Below are positions 1-5,556 of a stretch of 10,140 bases of DNA, piece after piece. The stretch's first letter is position 1. Each line of letters begins with the position of its first letter. Source of the stretch: Verrucomicrobiota bacterium (lineage in GTDB: Bacteria > Verrucomicrobiota > Verrucomicrobiia > Opitutales > UBA953); the NCBI GenBank assembly GCA_009924535.1, contig RFRI01000030.1, positions 1-10,140 on the forward strand, given 5' to 3'. The position numbers and the translations under genes were made by a program. A model generated the notes under the pieces. It did not search any database. It was given only the letters and a program-made list of their open reading frames with translations, and was not told where the DNA came from.

Positions 1-1
1 G

Positions 2-538
2 GAGACGCGTCAGGAGATCTGCGCCCTCGGTTGTCCGCGCGACCTGTCCTTCATCCCGCATATCGAGAAGGGGCAGCTCTGGATCTATGTCGGCACCCAA
101 GCCGGCCTCGCGCGCCTTGCCGCGGTCGAGACCGACCCTGCCTCGAAGGACGCGTATCGAAAGGGCCTCGCCGTAAACGCGCAGTTCGCGCTCCCGGCCG
201 TCGAGACGCACGCCCAATTCGACAACGCTGACCAGAAGGTCTTCGGTCATGCCCGTTGGCGAGAAGTCTATGCCACTTGGTTTCCGCAGAAAACCCAGGA
301 AGACGCTCGGCGGTTGTCCGAGATCATCGACAGGAAGAAAGCCGGTACGCGTAAGTACTTTGAATCCACCTGGATGAGGAATCCATTGGCCGGCGCGGCG
401 ATCGTGGCATTAGCGGGCGATCAGTCGGGTCACGCCGCGGTCCTCAAGGCCGTGAGCCACTACGACTACGCCAAGCTGAACATGGCGGAGCTCTTCTTCG
501 CCGAGGTCGCGTACTACGCGCTCCCGGAGGTGAAGTGA
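2..538 (+). CDS. C-terminal part of an unrecognised protein (5' end outside window)
   Basis: The frame is open from the left edge to a TGA at 536-538, giving 178 visible residues and no start, so the gene begins upstream. Its third codon positions are strongly G/C-rich, which supports real coding over the short competing frame at 31-231. The visible part is soluble-looking and mostly helical, with no membrane segment. It has two cysteines near the left edge (ICALGC), an aromatic stretch (QLWIYVG) and a helical C-terminus ending in ALPEVK. I do not recognise the family. The alternation of helices and aromatic turns would fit an alpha/alpha-barrel protein, but that is only a guess. The gene converges on the Sel1-repeat gene, with four bases between the two stop codons, and both stops lie inside one palindrome. 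Confidence 0.7.
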   Translation, partial: ETRQEICALGCPRDLSFIPHIEKGQLWIYVGTQAGLARLAAVETDPASKDAYRKGLAVNAQFALPAVETHAQFDNADQKVFGHARWREVYATWFPQKTQEDARRLSEIIDRKKAGTRKYFESTWMRNPLAGAAIVALAGDQSGHAAVLKAVSHYDYAKLNMAELFFAEVAYYALPEVK

Positions 539-552
539 ACCTTCACTTCGCC
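529..552. terminator. Palindrome spanning two convergent stop codons; possible bidirectional terminator
   Basis: GAAGTGAA at 532-539 and TTCACTTC at 542-549 are perfect reverse complements separated by CC. The stem extends outward through a T-G wobble and two G-C pairs to 529-552. The TGA stops of both flanking genes lie symmetrically inside it. There is no T-run on either side, so it is not a textbook intrinsic terminator. It could still end or stabilise both transcripts, or it may just reflect both genes ending in similar codons. Confidence 0.4.
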
Positions 553-1193
553 GTGGCGGCCGCCCGCAGTTTGTCGCCCAAGGCCTTGGCGCGATTACGG
601 TAGTCGGTCGCCTTGGTGGCGTCTTGGGGCAGTCCGTCCTCTCCTTTCTCATAGCCATAGGCGAACCAGTGTAACGCCTGGAAGCCGGCGTCGTTATCCT
701 GCGTCGCAAAAACTTCCATCGCGGCTCGAAGTTTCTCCGGCTGGCCTTTCAGTTGCCGCTTAGTCACATCGAAGACCGCGTGCGGGTAGCCTCTCTTGGC
801 CGCTTTGTCCAACCACTGGAAGCCTTCGACCCCGGTCGCGATCCGTTGGGTGAGCAAGAAATAGAGGAAGTACATCGCCTCCGGGTCGCCTCCCTCCGCC
901 ATGGCGCGTAGGCTGGCGAGGGCATAATCCGTTACGGGCTTGAGGTCCTCCTTGAGAGAAGTCTTGAACCACGCGCTGGCGCGGTCGTCGTAGCGGCCGG
1001 GGCCGGTGGAGATGAGCAGGGCGCGAATTTCGGCCGCCTCCTTGGCCGGCAAGCCTTCGAGCGCATGCTCGGCGCGCGCCAGAAGGGCGGTGCCGTCCCA
1101 GGTCGGCTGGCTCTGCGGCCGGGTCAGCACGTAGGCGAGCACGGCGGAAAGGAGAAGCAGGCCGGCGATGACGAACTTAAGCGGTTGGCTCAT
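543..1193 (-). CDS. Membrane-anchored Sel1-repeat (SLR/TPR-like) protein
   Basis: This 216-residue protein has one hydrophobic N-terminal segment (about residues 8-23, FVIAGLLLLSAVLAYVL) behind a short basic start. It should be a signal anchor holding the rest in the periplasm. Residues 99-140 match a Sel1-like repeat: AEGGDPEAMYFL, then FQWLDKAAKRGYPHAV. A second, more divergent unit covers about 167-207 (GFQALHWFAYGYEKG, then a helix ending RAKALGD). Sel1 repeats form a helical solenoid used for protein-protein contacts; no enzymatic motif is seen. The ATG at 1193 has no clear Shine-Dalgarno sequence, but it fits the hydrophobic anchor and no better start is visible. It is divergent from the SGNH hydrolase and convergent with the gene at 2-538. 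The binding partner cannot be told from sequence. Confidence 0.8.
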   Translation of the reverse strand: MSQPLKFVIAGLLLLSAVLAYVLTRPQSQPTWDGTALLARAEHALEGLPAKEAAEIRALLISTGPGRYDDRASAWFKTSLKEDLKPVTDYALASLRAMAEGGDPEAMYFLYFLLTQRIATGVEGFQWLDKAAKRGYPHAVFDVTKRQLKGQPEKLRAAMEVFATQDNDAGFQALHWFAYGYEKGEDGLPQDATKATDYRNRAKALGDKLRAAATAK

Positions 1194-1265
1194 GTCGGGA
1201 GGCTGGATGAGGTCCGTTAGAAGTTAAGGGGATTCTCGTTGAGCCTAGGGCTAAACCCTGACGGC

Positions 1266-1293
1266 TTGCCAGCCGACAAGGGAAGGGCAGAGT
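1266..1293 (+). promoter_or_regulatory. Candidate sigma-70-type promoter of the SGNH hydrolase gene
   Basis: TTGCCA (1266-1271) and CAGAGT (1288-1293) are separated by 16 bases. The -35 box is good; the -10 box is weak and lacks the first T. The -10 box ends 12 bases before the ATG at 1306, so the leader would be only about five or six bases. The region between the divergent starts (1194-1305) holds no other gene, and no convincing promoter for the Sel1 gene was found in it. Confidence 0.4.
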
Positions 1294-1305
1294 GCGCCTA
1301 CCCCC

Positions 1306-2043
1306 ATGAAGACCCCTATCACGTCCCTCGTCGCCCTTGTGGCGTCCCTCGTGGCCGCTTCGGCCGCGACCAACTACGCCATCCAGCCGGTGCTGCACCC
1401 CGGCACGGAGAAGCGCCATGAATCCTTCAACGAGATCTCGAAGAAGGGCGAAGCGCAGCTCGTCTTCCTCGGCGACTCGATCACCCACGGCTGGGAGAGC
1501 AAGGGCAAGGCCATCTGGGATAAGACCTGGGCTCCGCTCAAGGCCGCCAACTTCGGCATCGGCGGCGACCGCACCGAGCATGTCCTCTGGCGCTTGGAAA
1601 ACGGTAACTTCGACGGCCTCAAGCCGAAGGAAATCGTCCTGATGATCGGTACCAACAACACCGGTCACCAGGGTCGTGCCCAGAAGGAACTCAACGGCGC
1701 CGTCTACGAGTGCACCGCCGAGCAGACCGCCGAGGGCATCAAGGCCATCGTTGCCAGCCTCCAGAAGAGGTGCCCCGACGCCAAGATCCTGATCCTCGCC
1801 ATCTTCCCGCGCGGCGCGAACAAGGACGACAAGTTCCGCCAGCAGAACGAGGCCACCAACGCCATCGTGAAGGGCTTCGCTGACGACAAGAAGGTCTTCT
1901 TCCTCGATGTCGGCGCCAAGTTCCTCGCAGCCGACGGCACGCTCTCCAAGACCATCATGCCTGACCTCCTGCACCCGAACGCCGAGGGTTACCAGATTTG
2001 GTCCGACGCGATGGAAGCCAAGGTCAAGGAACTGCTCAAGTAA
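1306..2043 (+). CDS. Secreted SGNH/GDSL-family hydrolase (PAF-acetylhydrolase-like esterase)
   Basis: The product has 245 residues, with a signal peptide at about 1-20 (basic MK start, hydrophobic LVALVASLVAASA), so it is probably exported. All four SGNH blocks are present. Block I is FLGDSIT with nucleophile S58. Block II is the glycine in IGGDRTE (G86 or G87). Block III is IGTNN with N117. Block V is PDLLHPNAEGY with catalytic D220 and H223. The segment from IGGDRTE to VLWRLENG resembles the beta/gamma subunits of PAF acetylhydrolase 1b and related bacterial carbohydrate esterases. The substrate is probably an acyl or acetyl ester, but sequence does not say which. The ATG follows a C5 run with no Shine-Dalgarno sequence and is fixed by the signal peptide. 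A strong terminator follows, so it is probably monocistronic. Confidence 0.92.
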   Translation: MKTPITSLVALVASLVAASAATNYAIQPVLHPGTEKRHESFNEISKKGEAQLVFLGDSITHGWESKGKAIWDKTWAPLKAANFGIGGDRTEHVLWRLENGNFDGLKPKEIVLMIGTNNTGHQGRAQKELNGAVYECTAEQTAEGIKAIVASLQKRCPDAKILILAIFPRGANKDDKFRQQNEATNAIVKGFADDKKVFFLDVGAKFLAADGTLSKTIMPDLLHPNAEGYQIWSDAMEAKVKELLK

Positions 2044-2062
2044 GCCTTAGCATCGGGTTTTG

Positions 2063-2096
2063 AAAAAGGCCGCCCATCCAGGCGGCCTTTATGTTT
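2063..2096 (+). terminator. Rho-independent terminator after the SGNH hydrolase
   Basis: A perfect 10-bp stem (AAAGGCCGCC at 2065-2074, GGCGGCCTTT at 2081-2090) closes a six-base loop. It is preceded by extra A residues and followed by ATGTTT. The A-rich left side and T-rich right side let it work in both directions. It lies 20 bases after the hydrolase stop. Confidence 0.88.
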
Positions 2097-2120
2097 GGGG
2101 GTTCCTCCATAATAAAGGTA

Positions 2121-2146
2121 GCCCCTGCGGGGCGGAGCCGTAGATT
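2121..2146 (+). promoter_or_regulatory. Short hairpin and candidate -10 box upstream of the metallopeptidase
   Basis: GCCCC-TGC-GGGGC (2121-2133) is a perfect 5-bp inverted repeat. TAGATT (2141-2146) matches four of six positions of a -10 box and ends 12 bases before the ATG at 2159. No good -35 box is present at the expected distance. If the box is real, the leader is only a few bases and the hairpin sits in the spacer as a possible operator. Confidence 0.25.
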
Positions 2147-2158
2147 CGGCCTGCCCCC

Positions 2159-3793
2159 ATGAGACGCTCGCTTCGCCATGCCCTGACGTTTTGTTGCTTC
2201 GGCCTCGGGGTTTTGACCGCAGCGGAACCGATCCCCGTTGGCCAGCAGCTCGCTGACCTGAAGGGCCGGTTCAAGGCCCAGTATGATATAGAAATCCGGT
2301 CAGCTCAGGCGGACGACAAGGCTTTCGAGGCCGCTTATGAAGTCACGCCGGTCGCGGCAGCGAATCTCTCCGGCACGGTGAAGGTGCTCGGATGGGTGGA
2401 GGATGAACTTAAGCGCTATCCAGCCGGTTTCCTGAAGCACCATGGACCAAGAAATCTCGTGCTGGCCGAAGCTTTCCTCCCTAAGCGTTCGGCAGCGGGC
2501 ATCACGCCCACCTCGCCATCTTCTTTCGAATTCAAGGCCGCCGAGGCGATTGCCCTGACTGTCCCTGCAAAGCTCACCGCGGTGCAGGAGTTTTTCAAGG
2601 CACGCCATATCCATCAGTCCCTGATCGGCTTCCTGCTCCAGGATCATAAGACTCCGGCCGAGCTGATCTCGTTCGATGCGTGGAAGAAACTGCCTAAGGC
2701 GTCCACCGCGTCCATCACGCCCATTGGCAAGCGCTTGGCTGGTGCCGACTCACGTGCCGCCTTGTTTGGCCTTTTCTGGGATCCGTTCGAACATCTTGAT
2801 CTGCTTGCTGAAGCCAAGGCCGACCCAACAATCGCAAAGAAACTCGCCGTCATGAAGGATTTCCTGGCCTCGCAGGATAAAGGCTTCGACCAGGCATTCT
2901 TCGATCAGCTCGCCATCATCCCCGAGTCCCAGCGAATCGTCTGCACGAACGACCTCACCGACCTAAAGAGCGTCGACCAGATTAAGAAGGACCCCGAGAT
3001 TCAGGCCGACCTTCGACAAATCGAGCAGAAGTGGGGTATCACCGTGCTCTGGGCGCCGGGTTCACCCGCGCCGCCGATGCCGGCCAAGGTGCGCTTGGTC
3101 TATTCGTATTTCACCGACAAGAAGATTATCCAATTCAAGGCCTTCGTGCACATGCTGCGCGAGGAGTTAGACATGTATCCGGATGCGATCGTCTCCCGCC
3201 TAGGTTTCGGCAATATCTACATCTTGGACGAGTTCACTTACCGCGACGTCAAACTCGCTGGCCAGAGCTTCAGTTGGATTCCTAAGCCGGCGGTCGCCTA
3301 CGGGTTGAACTCCTTCAAGCCAGAGGACGTGGCTTCCCGCGCCTTTTTCAGCCGCACCACGCACCACGAGGTCTTTCATGCGATGGAACGCCAGTTCACG
3401 CGCTCCGGTAGCCCGCTGTTTGGGGCCACTTGGGACGCGCTGAACGAGCCGGGGTTCAAATATCGGATCGGTCCGAACTCGGTCAGCGCCGAAGGGCAGC
3501 CCACTCACACCAAGGACAACAAAGGACGGAAGGGTTTCGCCGAACCTTACGGCATGAACATCGCCACCGACGACCGCGCGACGATGTACGCGCGCATGAT
3601 GGTTGCCGACCAGGTCTTTTACGGCCGACTGGCGACGGATCCAATCCTGCTCGCCAAGACCAATCGGCTTCAGGAGTTCTTCCGCAATATCCGCCAAGAG
3701 CTCACTATTCCAGCGTCCAGCCCTCTTTACCAGATGTTGGCGAGGACGCCCGCGGATGCCGCATCGGCTGCACCCAAGGGCGAAGCGAAGTAA
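2159..3793 (+). CDS. Secreted putative HExxH zinc metallopeptidase with an internal duplication
   Basis: The protein has 544 residues, with a signal peptide at about 1-21 (MRRSLRH, hydrophobic core, LTAAEP). The active-site motif is HHEVFH, with H403, E404 and H407. Downstream are W425-N429 and GFAEPY...TDDRA (459-474). This order resembles bacterial putative zinc-binding metallopeptidases, whose motif there is usually ED followed by FAE; here D471 replaces the expected glutamate. The protein reads as two homologous lobes, about residues 30-240 and 282-515. Shared landmarks are EL..YP (83-88 and 336-341), FF seven residues before the HxxxH position (145 and 396), D.RA (197-200 and 471-474) and a later DP...AK. 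In the first lobe the HExxH position reads HQSLI (152-156), so that lobe should not bind catalytic zinc. Substrate is unknown. The start is supported by the signal peptide and follows a C5 run. Confidence 0.75.
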   Translation: MRRSLRHALTFCCFGLGVLTAAEPIPVGQQLADLKGRFKAQYDIEIRSAQADDKAFEAAYEVTPVAAANLSGTVKVLGWVEDELKRYPAGFLKHHGPRNLVLAEAFLPKRSAAGITPTSPSSFEFKAAEAIALTVPAKLTAVQEFFKARHIHQSLIGFLLQDHKTPAELISFDAWKKLPKASTASITPIGKRLAGADSRAALFGLFWDPFEHLDLLAEAKADPTIAKKLAVMKDFLASQDKGFDQAFFDQLAIIPESQRIVCTNDLTDLKSVDQIKKDPEIQADLRQIEQKWGITVLWAPGSPAPPMPAKVRLVYSYFTDKKIIQFKAFVHMLREELDMYPDAIVSRLGFGNIYILDEFTYRDVKLAGQSFSWIPKPAVAYGLNSFKPEDVASRAFFSRTTHHEVFHAMERQFTRSGSPLFGATWDALNEPGFKYRIGPNSVSAEGQPTHTKDNKGRKGFAEPYGMNIATDDRATMYARMMVADQVFYGRLATDPILLAKTNRLQEFFRNIRQELTIPASSPLYQMLARTPADAASAAPKGEAK

Positions 3794-3799
3794 TTCGCT
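3784..3799. terminator. Short palindrome at a convergent gene junction
   Basis: AGCGAA (3784-3789), GTAA loop, TTCGCT (3794-3799): a 6-bp perfect stem covering the metallopeptidase TAA stop and reaching the first base of the dehydrogenase stop. There is no T-run. It may protect or end the convergent transcripts, but a stem this short could arise by chance. Confidence 0.25.
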
Positions 3800-4854
3800 C
3801 AGGCCTGCTTCAGCGAGGCCATGTCGATCACGAAGCGGTAACGCACGTCTTGCTTGATCATGCGGTCCCAGGCTTCGTTGATCTTCTGAATCGGGATGAG
3901 CTCGATGTCCGAGACGATGCCGTGCTTCGCGCAGAACTCGAGCATCTCCTGGGTCTCGGCGATGCCACCGATGCAGGAGCCGCTGAAGTTACGGCGGGGC
4001 ATGATCACGCTGAAGGCGTGGACCGCGAGCGGCTGCTCAGGGACACCCACGAGGCAGAGGGTGCCGTCAAGGCGCAGGAGCGAGAGGTAGGCGTTGAGGT
4101 CGTGCTTCGCCGAGACGCAGTCCAGGATGAAGTCGAGCGAGCAGGCGTGCTTGGCCATCGCGGCGGCATCGGTCGAGACGACGACCTCATGGGCGCCGAG
4201 GCGAAGGCCATCGGCGACCTTGGACGGGGAGGTGGTGAACAGCACGACGTGGGCGCCGAAGGCTCGGGCGAGCTTCACGCCCATGTGGCCGAGTCCGCCG
4301 AGTCCGACGATGCCAACCTTCTGACCGGGGCCGACCTTCCAGTGGCGGAGCGGGGAGTAGGTCGTGATGCCGGCGCAGAGGAGAGGAGCGGTGGCCGCGA
4401 GGTCCATGCCCTGGGGCACGCGCAGGGTGAAGGCTTCGTCGACGACGATACCGGAGGAGTAGCCGCCCAAGGTATGACCGCCAAGGTGCTTGTCGGGGCT
4501 GTTATAGGTGAAGGTCGCGCCGGTGAGGCAGAACTGCTCCAGACCCTTCTGGCAGCTCGGGCAGGTGCGGCAGGAGTCGACCATGCAGCCTGTCGCGCCG
4601 ATGTCACCGACCTTGAGTTTCGTGACCTTGGCGCCGACGGCCGTCACGCGGCCGACGATTTCGTGGCCCGGGACGCAGGCGTAGTTCGTGCCCGGCCATT
4701 CGCCACGGGCCGTATGGACGTCGGAGTGGCAGACGCCGCAGTAAAGGATCTCCATCTGCACGTCGGTCGGGCCCGGTGCGCGACGCGCGATCTGCAGCGG
4801 GGCGAGTTTCGAGGAAGGGGAGGCGGAGCCGTAGGCCTGGGCGGTGGTGGTCAT
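3799..4854 (-). CDS. yahK: Zinc-dependent NADP-type alcohol dehydrogenase / aldehyde reductase, YahK-like
   Basis: Starting at MTTTAQ, the product has 351 residues, the usual length for this family. Catalytic zinc ligands are C42 (CGVCHSD), H64-E65 (PGHEIVG) and C160 (LLCAGITTYSPL). Structural zinc ligands are C95, C98, C101 and C109. The Rossmann motif GLGGLGHMG is at 184-192. The FTTSPSK segment after the second strand, lacking the acidic residue of NAD enzymes, suggests NADPH preference. Close matches to E. coli YahK and the cinnamyl-alcohol dehydrogenase branch include YNSP and GGYSSGIVV. The likely role is cytosolic aldehyde/alcohol interconversion; orthology to YahK is inferred from remembered sequence. 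The frame stays open upstream to 5052, with in-frame ATGs at 4977 and 5052. I chose 4854 because homologous sequence begins just after it and the extension is low-complexity Ser/Pro-rich. Confidence 0.9.
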   Translation of the reverse strand: MTTTAQAYGSASPSSKLAPLQIARRAPGPTDVQMEILYCGVCHSDVHTARGEWPGTNYACVPGHEIVGRVTAVGAKVTKLKVGDIGATGCMVDSCRTCPSCQKGLEQFCLTGATFTYNSPDKHLGGHTLGGYSSGIVVDEAFTLRVPQGMDLAATAPLLCAGITTYSPLRHWKVGPGQKVGIVGLGGLGHMGVKLARAFGAHVVLFTTSPSKVADGLRLGAHEVVVSTDAAAMAKHACSLDFILDCVSAKHDLNAYLSLLRLDGTLCLVGVPEQPLAVHAFSVIMPRRNFSGSCIGGIAETQEMLEFCAKHGIVSDIELIPIQKINEAWDRMIKQDVRYRFVIDMASLKQA

Positions 4855-4864
4855 GGAAGGGAGG

Positions 4865-4893
4865 TCCTCACTGGTAGGCGTAACCGGTGAGGA
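4865..4893 (-). promoter_or_regulatory. Leader hairpin upstream of the alcohol dehydrogenase start
   Basis: On the minus strand, TCCTCAC and GTGAGGA form seven pairs, then a C-A mismatch, then GGT/ACC, closing a seven-base loop. The promoter-distal arm holds GAGGA, the only Shine-Dalgarno-like sequence near the chosen ATG, ending 10 bases before it. Folding would hide that sequence, so translation could be limited by this stem. The effect is inferred. Confidence 0.4.
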
Positions 4894-4984
4894 AGCAAGC
4901 CGGGGAGAAGACTCCGCTGCGACATGATGATTTGCCCTCATTTCCTTCTGCACGGGTGAAGGGGTAGGATGGGGCATGCGTTTA

Positions 4985-4990
4985 ATTTTA
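4985..4990 (-). promoter_or_regulatory. Candidate -10 box for the alcohol dehydrogenase
   Basis: Read on the minus strand this is TAAAAT, five of six matches to a -10 box, in a locally AT-rich patch between divergent genes. No good -35 box is seen at 16-18 bases. Transcription would begin near 4978, immediately beside the in-frame ATG at 4977, giving either a leader of about 120 bases to the ATG at 4854 or a leaderless extended protein. Confidence 0.35.
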
Positions 4991-5015
4991 CCCGATAAGA
5001 CCTCGCCTGACCCGC

Positions 5016-5044
5016 TTGACAGAATTCTGTACAGAAGGCAGACT
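5016..5044 (+). promoter_or_regulatory. Promoter of the yefM-yoeB operon
   Basis: A perfect TTGACA (5016-5021) is followed after 17 bases by CAGACT (5039-5044), three of six matches. The -10 box ends six bases before the ATG at 5051, so the transcript would be leaderless or nearly so. The operator palindromes overlap the -35 box and the spacer. Confidence 0.6.
5019..5036. promoter_or_regulatory. YefM-YoeB operator: two overlapping 12-bp palindromes
   Basis: ACAGAATTCTGT (5019-5030) and TTCTGTACAGAA (5025-5036) are both perfect palindromes sharing six bases. The second contains TGTACA (5028-5033), the core known from E. coli yefM-yoeB operator repeats. Binding by YefM or the YefM-YoeB complex would block the -35 box and spacer, giving autorepression with conditional cooperativity as in the family. 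Confidence 0.65.
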
Positions 5045-5050
5045 GTCGCC

Positions 5051-5299
5051 ATGAAGACCGTCTCCTACACCGATGCCCGTAATCAGCTCGCCAGCCTCAT
5101 GGAGGCGGCCAACGCCGATCGCGAGCCCGTGGCCATCACGCGCAACGGCGCCGCGTCCGTCGTACTGGTCGACGCCGCCGAATACGCCGCCATGGCCGAG
5201 ACCTTCCACCTCCTGTCCTCGCCGCGTAATGCCGATCGCCTCCGCAAGGGCTTGGTTGAATTCAAGGCCGGAAAATTCAAGAAAGCTCCCCGTGGCTGA
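5051..5299 (+). CDS. yefM: YefM-type antitoxin (Phd/YefM family)
   Basis: This 82-residue protein matches YefM along its length: MKTVSYTDARNQLASLM at the N-terminus, VAITRNG and ASVVLVDAAEYAAM in the middle, then TFHLLSSPRNADRL. The N-terminal half is the DNA-binding and dimerisation domain. The C-terminal part, to FKAGKFKKAPRG, is the flexible segment that in the family wraps around YoeB and blocks its active site. Its role is to neutralise the downstream toxin and repress the operon. The ATG at 5051 is chosen because family homology begins there and the promoter lies just upstream; an in-frame ATG at 4976 would run through the promoter. There is only a weak AGAAGG 12 bases upstream. Its stop overlaps the toxin start. 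Confidence 0.93.
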   Translation: MKTVSYTDARNQLASLMEAANADREPVAITRNGAASVVLVDAAEYAAMAETFHLLSSPRNADRLRKGLVEFKAGKFKKAPRG

Positions 5300-5549
5300 G
5301 GTTCGCTGGTCTGCAGGGGCGCTCGAAGACCGGGCGTATTGGCAGCAGGAGGAGCCGCGTACTTATGAAAGGGTCGAGCGACTCTTGGCGGACATCGCCA
5401 AGACGCCGTTCAAAGGCATCGGTAAGCCCGAGCCCTTGAAGGGCGATCTGTCCGGCTGGTGGTCCCGGCGGATCACGCTCGAGCACCGCTTGGTCTACCG
5501 CGTCGAGAAGGGCGCGATCTACGTCCTGCAGGCCCGTTATCACTACTGA
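5292..5549 (+). CDS. yoeB: YoeB-type mRNA interferase toxin
   Basis: The product has 85 residues, close to the 84 of E. coli YoeB, in the RelE/YoeB fold. Conserved segments are WQQEEPRTYERV, KTPFKGIGKPEPLKGDLSG, WWSRRITLEHRLVYRV and the C-terminal ARYHY. The catalytic residues map to E47, R66 and H84, each one position later than E46, R65 and H83 of E. coli, and the C-terminal Tyr is kept, so the toxin looks intact. YoeB cuts mRNA on the ribosome at stalled or starting codons. The start is a GTG at 5292 that overlaps the antitoxin end by eight bases in another frame, implying translational coupling. No ATG is available at the right place. It converges on the response regulator gene with seven bases between stops. 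Confidence 0.93.
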   Translation: MAEVRWSAGALEDRAYWQQEEPRTYERVERLLADIAKTPFKGIGKPEPLKGDLSGWWSRRITLEHRLVYRVEKGAIYVLQARYHY

Positions 5550-5556
5550 GTGGGGC

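Noticed and set aside
31..231. Short plus-strand open frame near the left edge
   Set aside because: Arg/Pro-rich translation overlapping the longer frame at 2-538, which has better codon use and runs to a stop next to the convergent gene.
1239..1260. Short inverted repeat AGGG-CTAAA-CCCT upstream of the SGNH hydrolase
   Set aside because: Only four pairs, too short to separate from chance and not clearly placed as an operator.
1177..1974. Minus-strand open frame (265 codons) opposite the SGNH hydrolase
   Set aside because: The sense strand carries all SGNH catalytic blocks and a signal peptide. The antisense translation is low-complexity and it overlaps the Sel1 gene start.
3430..4890. Very long plus-strand open frame (486 codons) across the alcohol dehydrogenase
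   Set aside because: It lies antisense to a fully conserved dehydrogenase, begins inside the metallopeptidase gene in another frame, and its translation is compositionally biased (Gly/Ala/Glu/Arg/Val) with no domain. Such frames are common opposite GC-rich genes.
4976..5050. N-terminal extension of the antitoxin from the ATG at 4976
   Set aside because: It would translate through the -35 box and the operator, and YefM homology starts exactly at the ATG at 5051.
5073..5291. Extension of the toxin frame upstream through the antitoxin gene
   Set aside because: The upstream part is antitoxin sequence read in the wrong frame. YoeB homology and expected length begin at the GTG at 5292.
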